A stretch of DNA of 64,000 bases. It comes from Anaeramoeba flamelloides (taxonomy: Eukaryota; Metamonada; Anaeramoebidae). The stretch is from assembly GCA_027625915.1 (NCBI GenBank), contig JANTQA010000023.1:24056001-24120000 (forward strand). The letters are read 5' to 3'. How positions within the stretch are numbered: the stretch's first letter is position 1; every line of letters starts with the position of its first letter. Both the position numbers and the translations under genes were made by a program. Of this stretch, positions 24,121 to 35,975 are shown piece by piece. The notes beneath the pieces were generated by a model. The model did no database searches and was not told the DNA's origin. It saw only the letters and a list, made by a program, of their open reading frames with translations.

Positions 24121-25200
24121 TTTATGAATTAGTTACTTTTCATCAAACTCAAGAAGATTTTTACTATATTGATATTTGGATTAAAAAAAATGTAATAAAA
24201 TTTTTAAAAATCAATTCACATTCTCCAAATATAATATATAATTCTGAAGCCAAAATTGACCAAGCTAGAATCTTAATCTACAAAAGAAGATAGAAACTCA
24301 AAAAAAATAGAACTCTTAGTATTTGAACACATTTGAAAAAAATTAAAATTTTCCAAAAAAAAAAAAAAAAGATGAAAATATTGGTTTGGAAATAGAAAAT
24401 TTTAAAATATTAAATCTAAATCGATATCCATTTAGAAAAAAATATTTTTTAAATAATTAATTGTGGAAGGAATAGTCAAGAATATATAAAATTTTTAGAT
24501 ATAACAATAATACCAAAAAAAGGTCGTATCGTATAGTTTTGTAGAATACCGTCAAGTGCGTAGGTTTTCTTGTTCGTTTTTAAAATATATTTTTTTTTTC
24601 AAATAGGCAGAAAATTCAAGAAAATACCACCATAAAAAATATCTAAAATCGGTATGCTCAACTTCCTTTTTATAATTAAAAGATTATAAAATTTTCTCAA
24701 TAGATATTAATTTATTAATGATCAAACAAATTAAAATTAAATTTTTGTAGCTTATACAATAAATAATTCAAAATTAGAAATTATTGGAGGTATTGGTCAT
24801 TGTAATTATGGGGCTCTCAATAATTAAAATGAAAAAAAAAAAAAAAATTTAAAATTTTGTATTAAAGAATTAATCTAAATTAACAAAAATAATCAACAAT
24901 TTAAGAATAGTATATTTATTATTATTCCTAATAATGGCTAATTATTTATTTTGTTGTTGGTTAATAATAAATACTATTATGAATCTTTATTGATATTTCT
25001 AAACAAAAAATTAACAATTCGGGAAGTGTTTCCAAGTGTTTTAGAGTGCATAGTTCTCCAAAATTCAGAAGAATGGAGAAAAATCAAAAATTTAATTAAA
25101 TTCTTCAGAATACTGAAAAAGATAAAGGCTGTTCTTTATGTGTGGTTTCTGTTTTATCTGTAAACTCGATTGATTTTCTAAATATAAAAAAAAACTCAAG
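24121..25200 (+). repeat. Second, decayed copy of the ORF-plus-hairpin element
   Basis: 24139-24285 encodes the same protein pattern as the 18381 frame (DFYYIDIWIKKN, INSHSPNIIYNSEAKIDQAR) before a stop. A PFRKK block follows at about 24435, then GTCAAGTGCGTAGGTTTTC at 24550, as after the first copy. Around 24750-24815 a further short frame reads SKLEIIGGIGHCNYGALN, a possible second element-borne product not seen in the PP2A intron. 24940-25200 carries a degraded J hairpin (CAAAATTCAGAAGAATGGAG / CTTCAGAATACTG). The element is broken, and its class is unknown. Confidence 0.4.
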
Positions 25201-25267
25201 AAAAGATAACGGTGTTTTTTTAATTTGAAAGAAAATAAAATAAATTTTCTTTTAATATCTAAAAATA

Positions 25268-26395
25268 AGGTTCTAGTAAACTAAAAAATCTTTAAGTAAA
25301 TTTAATAGTAAAATAATAATAAAAAAAAAATTACTACTCATTTTGTAATTGAAAGAAGGTGTAAAAATTGGTTACGATAAAATCAAATTTACTTTTAATT
25401 TTATTTTCAGAAATTAATTATTGTTTTTAAAAGTTTGATACATTTTTCCTCATTTTGAAAAAGTTCAAAATTCAACATATTTCTCTATTATTGAAAAAAA
25501 AAATTTTGTTTGGAAGGAGATTGAAATATTATACTCTGTAAACGAAGAGTACTAAAATAAATTTTAAAAAAGAAACTCACTAAGTTTTAAAATTACCCTG
25601 TTTTTAATCAATCAAAACAATTTCAAAAAAATTACAATAATAATTTTAAACTTGAAAAAAATATAATTTTTTGATTCAAAGAACTGTTCAAATCAATTTA
25701 CTTCAATTTATTGAATAAAAAAATATGAGAAAAAAACGAAAATAATCCAATTAAAAATACTGCCAACATATTTTTTTAAAAACCTGAAAAAATCAATATA
25801 TAATAATTAAATAAATACTTTTTAATCTGATTATTTATAATTAATAATGATAAACCCAATTTTAATTATTTCAGCAAATTATTAACAACTCAAAGATTAA
25901 ATGTATCAATAGACTTTACAATTGTTATTTCTCAATTTTTTAAAGATTTTCAAACAAATAAATGAATTCAAATTAAAAAAATCGAAAAAAAAAACAAAAT
26001 AGATATTATCAAATAACTGATTTTAATACAAACAGTTCCTTGTTTAGACTCTTGAATATCTGAAAAAGAATATTGTCTAATCTTTTAAATTTCAAGAAAT
26101 TTAATAAATATTTGTGAATAAAATAAAGGATCAATTTTTTTAGATCTTTAAGGATTGAATATTTTGATTTATTTTTATTAGAATTTTAAAATAAAGTTGA
26201 AAGTTCCAAGTTAATTTGTTTTTCCAGTCTCTCAGAAAATTACTCAAAATGAGATTTCTTCAAAATGAAGATTTTTTTGGAAATTTTTCAATTCCTGTTT
26301 TGAATTCAAAAATCCAAAACAAAAAAGGATCTGATCATTTGACTGAAAATTTCATTGGGAAAAATGAACCCTTTTAAAAATGATATCTCATTTTA
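25268..26395 (+). repeat. Repeat family H, copy 2
   Basis: About 1.1 kb, direct-oriented with the copy at 27482-28440. The shared order of words is TAGTAAACTAAAAAATCTT, CAGAAATTAATTATTG, TTTTAAAAGTTTGAT, GTTCAAAATTCAACATA, GATTCAAAGAAC, AGATTTTCAAACAAATAAA and AAATGAGATTTCTTCAAAA. The two copies flank tRNase Z exon 1. No coding capacity. Confidence 0.65.
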
Positions 26396-26660
26396 CTAAT
26401 GTTGATAAATGAGGTTGCATATTGAGTTTAATTGTATCCTTATGTAAATAATTACTATAACATCTGGAAAATAAAATAAATATGAGTTAGTAGTCCCTTA
26501 AAAAAAACTTCAACAGCTATAAGAGTAATAATATTGAGTTCAATCCAAAACTTTTATATTATAGTCGGTTATTATTCTGACAATGCGTAACAGTTTAAAA
26601 AATGTACATATTTAATTTTGACAATAAAGTATTTGTTTGGTAATTCATTTTTTTTTCAAT

Positions 26661-29600
26661 ATGCGAATTTGGTTAGAAATTGTCGGCAATTCAAATGGAG
26701 TAACTAACTCGTCTCTTCTTCTTTGTTTTGACAAAAGAAGATTTTTATTCAATTGCGATGAAGGTATTCATCGGCTAAGTAAGGAATACAAATTAGGCTT
26801 CTCCAAGTTGAAAGGAATTTTTCTTACTCAAATTACACAAACCCAGATCTCTGGGCTTGGAAATTTATTGTTCTCTTTGGGCATTCAATCAAGCAAAAAA
26901 AACACAAATATGCATATATATGGACCACAGCATACTATTCCAATGGCAACGTCTTTATGTGAAGTAACCTCTCACCGTGGACACAAACTTATAATACATG
27001 AACAGCTTAAATCTGATATAATTTTACAAGAAAAACTGTTTCGTATAAGGTCAATAGTGTTACGTGATCGAAAAATGGAAAATTACAAAGACAACAACAA
27101 AGAAAATGAGAATTCAACAATAAACCAAACTCAAAAAGTTTGCACATTAGATCTAGAAAATTCTTCAAAAAATCTTCAAGCTAAATCAATTGAAAATATC
27201 CAAAACAAAGATCGAAAATCTTTAATTTATATCGTGCAATTCAACCAACTCAAGGGAAGGTTCAATTCTGAAAAAGCAAAACAGCTAGGGCTCACCGAGA
27301 ACAGGGATATTAGTTTGCTTTTTCTTTCTTCTTTTTTTTTTTATTCGCCCAATGGCTACCTACAAAAATTTCAGATTTTTTTTTCTTGTCAAAGACGATG
27401 GCTCAGATTGGTATTTTTTAAATTTAATAACAAAAATGCCAAACTATTTTCAATTGTTTAGATTTTTTTTCTGTAAAATAACCTTAAGGAGCTAGCAAAC
27501 TAAAAAAAATCTTCAATAAAACCTAATAACAAATTAAAAAAAAATACCGTATCTTAAAGTTGAAAAATGAAGTAAAAATCTGATTAATACAAAGCCAACT
27601 TACTTTTAACGTTATTTCCAGAAATTAAATATTGTTTTTAAAAGTTTGATCCACTTTTCTCGTTTTTGAAAAGTTCAAAAGTCAACATATTTCTCAATTA
27701 TTTCAAAAAAAATTATTTTCTTTGGAAGAAGATTGAAATTCCTTGGTATCTCTAAACGAAAAGTACAAAAATACATTTTTAAAATAAAACTCACTAAGTC
27801 TAAAATAACCCGGTTTTTAATCAATCAACTTAATTTCAAAAAAATTAAAATAATTATTTTAAACTTGAAAAAAATATAATTTTTTGATTCAAAGAACAGT
27901 TCTAAATCAATTTTTTTCAATTTATTGAATAAAAAAATTAGCGAAAAATTCAACATATAATACTTAAAGAAATACTTTTTAATTTGATTATTTCTAATCA
28001 ATAATTAATAACCATATTTTAATTTTTCCATTGGGTTGTTAACAGCCCAATGATCAAATAGTATTAATAAGCTTTACAATTATTTCTCAATTTTTTAAAG
28101 ATTTTCAAACAAATAAAATGAATTCAAATTAATAAATCTAATAAAAAAAAAATAATAAATATCATCAAATAACTGATTATAATACTAATAATCCCTTGTT
28201 TTTATACCTATAATATTTAAAAAAGAATATTGCATCATCTTTTAAATTTCAGAAAATTTACTAAATATTTGTGAATAAAATAGATGATCAATTTTTTTAG
28301 ATCTTCAAGGATTCAATATTTAGATTTATTTTTATTGGTATTTTTAAAATAAGATTAAGTTTTCAAAGGTTATTTGTTTTTCATACAGTCTCTCAGAAAA
28401 TACTAAAAGTGAGATTTCTTCAAAATAACAATTTTTTGCAAATTTTTCTTTTTTAATGATAAACCAGAAAACAACTTTTTTAAAACATTAAAAAAAAAGA
28501 AAAAAATTTTCTTTATAGATCTAAATTTCATTGTTAAATTTTTGTTAAACTTCGATTAAATTTTCATTTATTTAATCACCTTTACTTCAATTAGTTTTAT
28601 TGTCTGAGATTAGTATTCAAATATTAACAATTAAAAAGAATAACCAAATAAAAAATTATCTTTCACAATCGATACTTTCCAACATAAAACAAAAAATCTG
28701 ATATACAATTTTCAAGAATTAACCCAATTCTTAAACAAAATAATAGGTTACGTTTTTTTTGATTTTATATTAGAAAAATGTGAATTTTGGAATTAAAAAA
28801 ATAGACTCAAATTAATAAATTGTTTCGATGAGGTTAACTCATCCGTTTCATAATTTGAAACATAAATTACAAAAAAAAAAAAAATTGAGATCTTAGCAAG
28901 ATTTCATTTTATTGTTTAAATAATACTTCTCCCTTAATTTCTTTTCAATTAACGAAAAAATATAATCATTATTAAAATATTAGAACTTTTAATGATAAAA
29001 TGGATTATCGTAATATTAGTAATAAATTCGCTGTAAATATTAAAAAGTTCACCATTAATCCAACTTTATCAGGAAAAATCATAAAAATCCCAATATTCCA
29101 CATTATCGTGATAAAATAAAAATCGTAATAAAGGAAATTATTTTTTAAAATCACCTTACAAAAAATCTTTCAGAATTTTACAAATTCTTGAGACTTTTAC
29201 AACACTTTCCCCCTTTAAAAATGTTAGAAGGTGTTTTACAGGAGTTGTAAAGTGTCTTCAAGTGTTTGGAAGTTTTGAAAGACAAGAAACTTTTATAAAC
29301 AGAATGAGACCATTTGTATGACGAAAAAAAAAAAAATTTTCTTTTCATTTTTTTCTTTTTATAAAAGTAAAATTCTACACGACTATTATGATTAAACTAA
29401 TAATAATCATACATTCAAAAAATATACTCGAATATAAAATAGGTATGTTTTTTTTTAAAAATGGGGCTATTACCTTCACAAGTTAAATAATCAAAAATAA
29501 GAAAGAGGAATTTTCATTCTTATTCATGATTGAAAAAAAAAAAACATTTCAGCTTGAAGTTTTGTTTTCTGTTCAATATAAAGATACTAAGAGAAGAAGA

Positions 29601-32600
29601 AGAAGAAAAAGAGAAAATAAGCTTTCCAAACAATCTTAGTACTTGGTGATAATGTGGCTAGGTTATTGAAAAGGATTTTGAAAGGTTATCCAATCCTCTT
29701 TAAACTTGAATAAAGAAAAGGTTTTCACACAAAAGAATAAATCTTTAAAGAACGCGTGAATAGTTGATAGTTTTAGAAGCTATTTTGATTCATATCAGTT
29801 TAAAATACTGCGATAGTCACATAAACTATTGATTTGCCTTTAGTTATTATAGTTGTTGGTGTAAATGATGGATGGATCGATCTGATCAACAAAATGAATC
29901 AAAATATAAAATTCTCTTTGATCTGATCCTAGATTTAATCAAGTATCCTTTTTTTGTTAATTGTAAAAAATGAATTTTTTTCAATTAATCCATTTTTTAA
30001 TCAAATTTTTCTTTTTAAAAATATTATTGAATTAGCCCCAAAAGCCATCAACTATTATATCGAAATTAATTTTTAATCACGATATTTTGAGATTTATGAC
30101 GATTTTTAGACAATTATCATGATTTTATAGAATATTATGATTTGTATCAATATCAGAACATTATTGAAATATTCTCTTGATATGTAATATCCGTATTTTA
30201 TCAATTAATTGTGATTTTTAAACTTTATCATGAATTAAAACAGATTTGTTAAATCCTCTTTTATATTTGTGTAATCATAGAAATCATATGAAAAAATTTA
30301 AATACAAAAAATAATACTTGCAATAAAAGAGATACGAACCTGAATGTACTTCAATATGACCAGACTTCGTAGTTTCTGTGATTGTGAAAATAGAACAAAA
30401 TAATTTTTAAAACCAAAAATAAAAAATATCTGATCTATGATAATATCATACAAAGAGTTTAATTTTATTCATTTGATTTAAAACCTTGAATTGAAGAAAT
30501 TTAAAATTCAATAAAAATTAATCAATTTCTCTATGTATAGTTTTCGAGAAAGATAAAAAAAAAAAAAAATTAATACAGCACACAGAAAATCATTTTTGAT
30601 CATTTTTTAAAAAAAAACTTAACTTGGATATACCTAAAGAAGGTGAAAGAATCATAAATTTTTAAAATTCCGATGTAATTATAGTCCCCTTTCAAACAAA
30701 ACATAATCTAATTGAAATTATTTTTTTTTTTGTAAAAATTACTTGTAAAAAAAACTAAAACACAAAATAAATACAATTAATAATAATTTGTTCCTCAAAA
30801 TAACAAATCCAAAAGAAATCATTTATAGAGGAGAAAATGTAACACTAAAAAATGGAAATATTATCAAGCCAACAGATGTTATTGGTCCAAAGATTGATGT
30901 TCCACCTTTTGCTATAATTGATATTCCTGAACATTCCTTTCTGAATGAATTGATTGAATGTAAAGAATTTGATCCTTTTATAAGAACCAAGGAAAATAAG
31001 CAGATAGTTAAAGAATTCTCGAGTATGTTTTATTGGATAAATAACGAAATCTTATTAGATGATAGGTTTCGGGAATGGATTATTAAATTTGGGCCTAAAA
31101 CAAAGCACATATTCTTAAATAAACAAAACGAATTTCAACTACCAACAAATATATCATTTCGTTCTTCCTTTTTTTATCGTAATAAATTGAATCTTATTGA
31201 TTCTAAGCTTTTCCCAATCAATAAAAAGCATTTAATTGATTTTGAAGAGGAAAAAACTATTAATGAAAAAAAAGTATTAACCAAAAATAACAATAACAAT
31301 GAAAATGAGAATGGAAATGAGAATGAAAATGTTAAAATATATAAAAATAAAAACAAAAATAAAGATGAAAATGAAAATGAAAATAAAAATAAAAATAAAA
31401 AACAATATGTATCTGAAAATAAGGGGCTAGTTGAAGAAGAAGAGGAGGAGGGGGAAAAAGAAATGATAGACTTAAATAAAAAAAAAGCTTTTCAATTAGA
31501 AGAAAAAAATGAACAGGAAAATGAAAATAAAAATGAAACCCAAAAGGAACAAGAAAAGAAAGGAAAAAAACAGAAAACAAAGAAAACAAATTCTGGTATA
31601 GAGAAAAATAATGAAAGGGCAATGGAAATAACGAAAACATTACAACAAGAAATAAAGAATTGGCATAAGGTTAATCAACTTGATGATGAAAATGAAAATT
31701 CCAAAAAAAAGAAAATTAAACTTCCGACTGAATCATATTTTGGTAAAAATCAAATGAGATTTTATTTTATCCCAATAAAACAGTTTGGTTTCGATTTTAC
31801 TCAAGTAATAAAAATGGAACATCAATATGAAATTCAAAAGAATGGGTTGGCTGCTTTAAAAATTTTTTTAAACGATTATGAAAATGTTAAAAAAAACGAA
31901 ATCACAAATGAAAAAAAAGTATTAACTGAAAATAACAAGAACAATGAAAATGAGAATGAAAATGTTAAAATATATAAAAATAAAAATTACAAGAAAAATG
32001 AAAATGAAAATGAAAATAAAAATAAAAAACAATATGAATCTGAAAATAAGGATCTTATGGAAGAAAAAAAAGAAAAAGGAGAAGAAGAAGAAGAAAGGTG
32101 CAACAAAGTAGTAATTAATAAAATAAATGAGAATAATAACAATACCTATTTCAACAATGAAAAGAATAAAAATAACTTTCAAAAAAATAATACGAAACAA
32201 TTAGAAAAATTATTTCAAGAAATTGTATTTTTAGGAACTGGTTCAGGTGTACCCTCTACAATTCGAAATGTATCTGGTATTTTTATCAGAATAACCAAAA
32301 AATTTAATATACTTCTAGATTGTGGCGAAGGATCGTATGGACAACTTTTAACTTTTTATGGTGATAAAATAAAAAAACACCTTCAGAATTTAAAATTTAT
32401 TTGGATCAGTCATCTTCATGCTGATCATCATCTTGGCTTAATGAAAATGTTAAAAATGAGAGAAACTTTATATTTAAATCAATTTGGGTCTTTGGATGAT
32501 TATAAATCTCCACTCGTTATTGGCCCTGCAATTATAAGAAAGTTTATTAATTCAATTAATCGGATTACTAATGAATTAACGATATTTGAAATGTATGATC

Positions 32601-33085
32601 ATGAAATATTAAACAATTTTAAGAAAATAATCAATAATGATCAAAATTTTACAATTTTAAAAAAATTCCAACAAATTATTCAAGTGCCCATGCTACATGC
32701 AAACCATTCTTATGGTATTGTTTTAATAAGAAATGATATGAAATTAGTTTATTCGGGTGATGGCATGCCAACGAAAGAATTGATTTCGGCAGGAATGAAT
32801 TCTCAAATTTTGATACACGAGTCTACATTTAATGAGAGCAATCAACAATTAGCTCTTAAATACAACCACTCGACAATTAAAGAAGCATTGGAAGTCTCCA
32901 AAAACATGAATGCAAAATGGTTGATATTAACACATTTTTCACCAAGATATCAGAAAAAAGATTTTTCACAGTTCTTAAAAGAAAACATTGGCCTTGCTTT
33001 TGATCTCATTTCGATAACTCCAAAATCAATTACGAGAGTGGATAAAATCTCCCAAACTTTACACCAGTTATTAAATGATTTTTAA
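26661..33085 (+). CDS. Long-form tRNase Z (ELAC2-type tRNA 3' endonuclease), two exons
   Basis: Cuts the 3' trailer from pre-tRNAs. Exon 1 26661-27312 encodes the N-terminal half (MRIWLEIVGNSNGV, NCDEG, FLTQITQTQISGL, then LKGRFNSEKAKQLGL). Exon 2 30816-33085 completes it, beginning KIIYRGENVTLKNG. Joining A|AA keeps phase and gives exactly the family spacing between LGL and the VTL..G segment. The product is 973 residues. C-terminal catalytic motifs: EIVFLGTGSGVPS (686), HLHADHH (750-756), LHANH (845), YSGDGMP with D866, NHST (H902) and LTHFSPRY (H924). The N-terminal half lacks the HxHxDH motif, as expected for long forms. Two Asn/Glu/Lys-rich inserts (about 365-435 and 580-640) are near-copies of each other. 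The 5' splice site GTTTGC is weak, so the junction is inferred mainly from protein alignment. GDGMP replaces the more usual GDTxP. Confidence 0.92.
27313..30815 (+). other. 3.5-kb intron of tRNase Z
   Basis: Starts GTTTGC after the codons for ENRDI and ends CCAAAAG before KIIYRGENV. Unspliced reading runs to a stop at 27461 through Phe-rich codons, so the intron is needed for a full-length enzyme. It contains H copy 3 (27482-28440). Beyond that (28441-30815) are A/T runs, AATCACGAT-type words near 29050-29130 and 30060-30240, and a lone 30-codon frame at 29622-29714 (AFQTILVLGDNVARLLKRIL..). That frame looks protein-like but has no assigned role. Confidence 0.8.
27482..28440 (+). repeat. Repeat family H, copy 3 (in the tRNase Z intron)
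   Basis: Direct copy of 25268-26395, with the same word order from AGCAAACTAAAAAAAATCTT to GTGAGATTTCTTCAAAATA. It begins about 170 bp after the end of exon 1. Together the two copies place exon 1 inside a pair of long direct repeats. Confidence 0.65.
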
Positions 33086-33952
33086 TATAATTAATATTTT
33101 ACTTTAAATTTAGTTTCGGAAATAAGTATATCTTTGAAATTTGATTTTTGGTTAATACTGTGGTCATAAAATTTGTATTTATGAAAATAGGATGCATCTA
33201 TAATGTTTACACCCAATTGTAAACAGCCTTCCTTTCTCTTTTAATTTAAAAATTGATAACTTTTGAGAAAAATCTTTATTATTTATTTCTTTGTTATGGG
33301 CGTAAGTTTATTTTTACAGTTTCAATTGGCTTATTATATTTTGAATTTTCGCTTAAAAAAAAACAAAAATTTCTTCAATCAAGTATATTAATATTTGTAT
33401 ACAAAGAAAAGTGAACGTTTTATAGACTAATTTGTTTACCAAAGAACCAAAAAAAAAAAAAAAAAAAATGAATTAATTAATTTCAGAATTGTTCAAAAGC
33501 AAACCAAAAAAAAAATAAATTATATTTTTATCTTATTTGAGATTTAAATAAATTCGGTTTTTTTAGATTATTTATTTAAAAAAAAAAAAAATTATTAGTT
33601 TTAGATTTGTAAATTTATTTCTATTTCAAAAAAAAATATACAAAATTCAAGACTAATTCGAATTTTAATTTAAATTGTCCAATTCTAGAGTAAAAATCTA
33701 ATTTTCTAAAATTGTTTAAATATAACAATCATCTAAAAAAAAAAAATTATTGAAGAAAACTGCTCATAATGTTATTATAATTGTTTTATACAACTAAAAA
33801 CCTTTCTATTTTAAAAATTAAAGAATTTTTGATTGGATTCCAAAAAAAAAAAAAGTTATTTTTTCTTCTCAACTTATTTTTCAACAATAACTGTTGTCCA
33901 AGAGGGGTTTGGTTTAAATTTGAAATTCTGGAAAAAAAAAGGAATCCGACCC
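33086..33952. other. Gene-free interval after tRNase Z
   Basis: The 3' UTR and flank of tRNase Z, followed by several long A runs. No second copy or frame was recognised. Confidence 0.4.
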
Positions 33953-35190
33953 ACTAGAATGAAAAAATAAAATTGAAAAAAAAAAAGTGAGGCAAAACTA
34001 CTAGGTTCATTCACCTTTCATCTTTAATAATAAAGTTTATCCACAATATAATCAAAATTCCAGAACTTCAAATTCTTGAGACTATTGTATTTATTGTTGT
34101 CAGTCGTACCACCTTTTTGAAATGTCTCTAGACAAGAAAAAATGGTGTTTTTTCAGGTAACATAATTCCTAATAAACGGAAGGATTGATTTTAGATTAAT
34201 TCAACTTGGTTATATTTACTTTGATAGAAAATAAATAATAGTTTTGAAAATGTTGTAATCATCTAATAAAGCTGAAATTGAGAAAAAAAATTCTATATGA
34301 TAATTATTGCAGTGTTCTAGGTTTTCCAGAACATACTATAAAAATAAAAATCTTTGTTTTTGCTCTATTCTTTTCAATTCTGGAAAGCATAACGAAAAAT
34401 GGGCTGATGATACTTTTTGTAGATTTTTGTAAATTCTCGACATTTGAAAATTTTTTCAGTGTGGTAATTGTACTAGATAAACACCTGAACTAGGTTTGAT
34501 TCCCACCATTATATTTATTTTTTGAGAAAATTAATGGAAAATTAAAAATAATATACATTTGCTTTATAAATATTGGTCCTTTTTAAACCAAGACTAAAAA
34601 TAAGTCATAATAAATGACGTGTCTCACTTCGCTCCAATAATATTTATCATTTTCTTGCCGATTGTGAAAAAAAAATTGTCTACAAATGTCGAGAATCTAC
34701 AAATATCTTCATTTTACCAATTTTCCCTGAAAATGTCCACCAGGTGCCTAGGTTTTTTTTAATTTGAGAAATAAACCGAAATTTAAAATTTCTTAAATTT
34801 TCTATTCATTTCAAAAAGTAAAAAAAACCTAACTGAAAATCAAAACAAAAAATCTTTTTTTCAAATTATTTCAATAAATAATTCTTTAATAGTCAAAATA
34901 ATAGATTCACTATTTGAAAGATATTCGTCATATTTAAAAACTTTTAAAATATAATAAAATGGCATCTTAGCTAGAAGAAAAAAATAATCAAATTTTTTAC
35001 TATTAAATTTGAAAAAAATTCTTACCTGGAAAAATGGATTTTCCAACTTAAAATATAAATATCTTTCAAAAATAACTGTTGATCCTAGATCTTGTATTAA
35101 CCAATAGTGTTTATTATAATTGAAGTTCTAAAAAAGTGAAAAATTATCAAATATTCAAATTATCATTTGAAAAAAATTTTTCATGAGTGT
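33953..35190 (+). repeat. Repeat family E, copy 1 (longest), with J hairpins inside
   Basis: Starts CACTAGAATGAAAAAATAA and matches 49977-50772 along both flanks: TAAAGTTTATCCACAATATA, ACTTTGATAGA, ATCTAATAAA, then the hairpin module (34320-34388 and 34745-34840). On the far side come TAATAGTCAAAATAAT, GGAAAAATGGATTTTCCAAC and ATTAACCAATAGTGTTTATT. It is about 440 bp longer than the 49977 copy, because that copy has one hairpin and this one has two plus spacer. Short frames on both strands are not conserved between copies. Non-autonomous element. Confidence 0.6.
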
Positions 35191-35387
35191 GCCCCTTTGG
35201 ACGAAGTTTTTTATTTCAAGATCCTTGATAATTCTTCCAGAAAATTACAATTCACTTGATCTAATTTAAAGTTTTCAATAAAATAATGTAGTGTTTAAAA
35301 ATATTAGCATATTGTCAAATAATTTCGAATTTACAAATAATTTTTATTTATAATTATATTTTTTTCGTTAAAAATATCATTTAATTT

Positions 35388-35975
35388 CAATATGTCATTA
35401 ATAAAATTAAGCACTATTTTTTTTTGATTAATATTTTTCGAAATCTAAGTTTCACACTTAATTCAATTAACCACTGGGATAATTTTTTTTAGAATAAAAA
35501 CACTCTCAACTTTTGAATATCAAAATTATTTTTTGAAATTACTGTACACTTTTTTATCTTTTTTTTGAAAATTGGGGTTGAGAAAAGTTTGAAATCAAAG
35601 AATAAGTTAATATATTTAATTAGAATACTTTTCCAGACAGTTTGTCTTTTTAGTTTAACTTTTTTTTAATTTTACCATTTAAAACTAAAAAAAAAAACAT
35701 TTGAGGACCAAATTAGTGCCTTTTGTGAAAAGAAAATTCCCCAAAATTTAGAATTTATTTTAGTAAATGAGTTAAAACAAGAGAGTGTATCTAAAAATAT
35801 ACATAATTTCAAGTTTGAATTCAATGTTTTTGGCAAAAAAGTTTTCAAGAAAAAGTTAAATTGAAACTTTATTTGTTTTTTATTTTTTCATTTAGTTTTT
35901 TTAATTGTATTAATGGAAAGTATTTGATCAGTTTTCCATTTTTAGTGTTTTTTGGTTCGTAGGGACATATATTTA
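35388..35975 (+). repeat. Repeat family G, copy 2
   Basis: Aligns with 13238-13815 from TTAATAAAATTAAGCACTA through CTCAACTTTTGAATATCAAA and TTGAGGACCAAATTAGTGCC to TTTTAGTGTTTTTTGG. Non-coding. Probably somewhat younger than copy 3, because more words are intact. Confidence 0.6.

Noticed and set aside
31174-32200. Three minus-strand frames of 60-102 residues
   Set aside because: They are antisense shadows of the NENENK-coding tracts of tRNase Z (Phe/Tyr/Leu runs).
34441-34500. tRNA-like 3' part (GGTTTGATTCCCACC)
   Set aside because: The TpsiC-like loop is present but the arm does not pair, and no acceptor stem or D arm can be built upstream. No other tRNA-like box was found.
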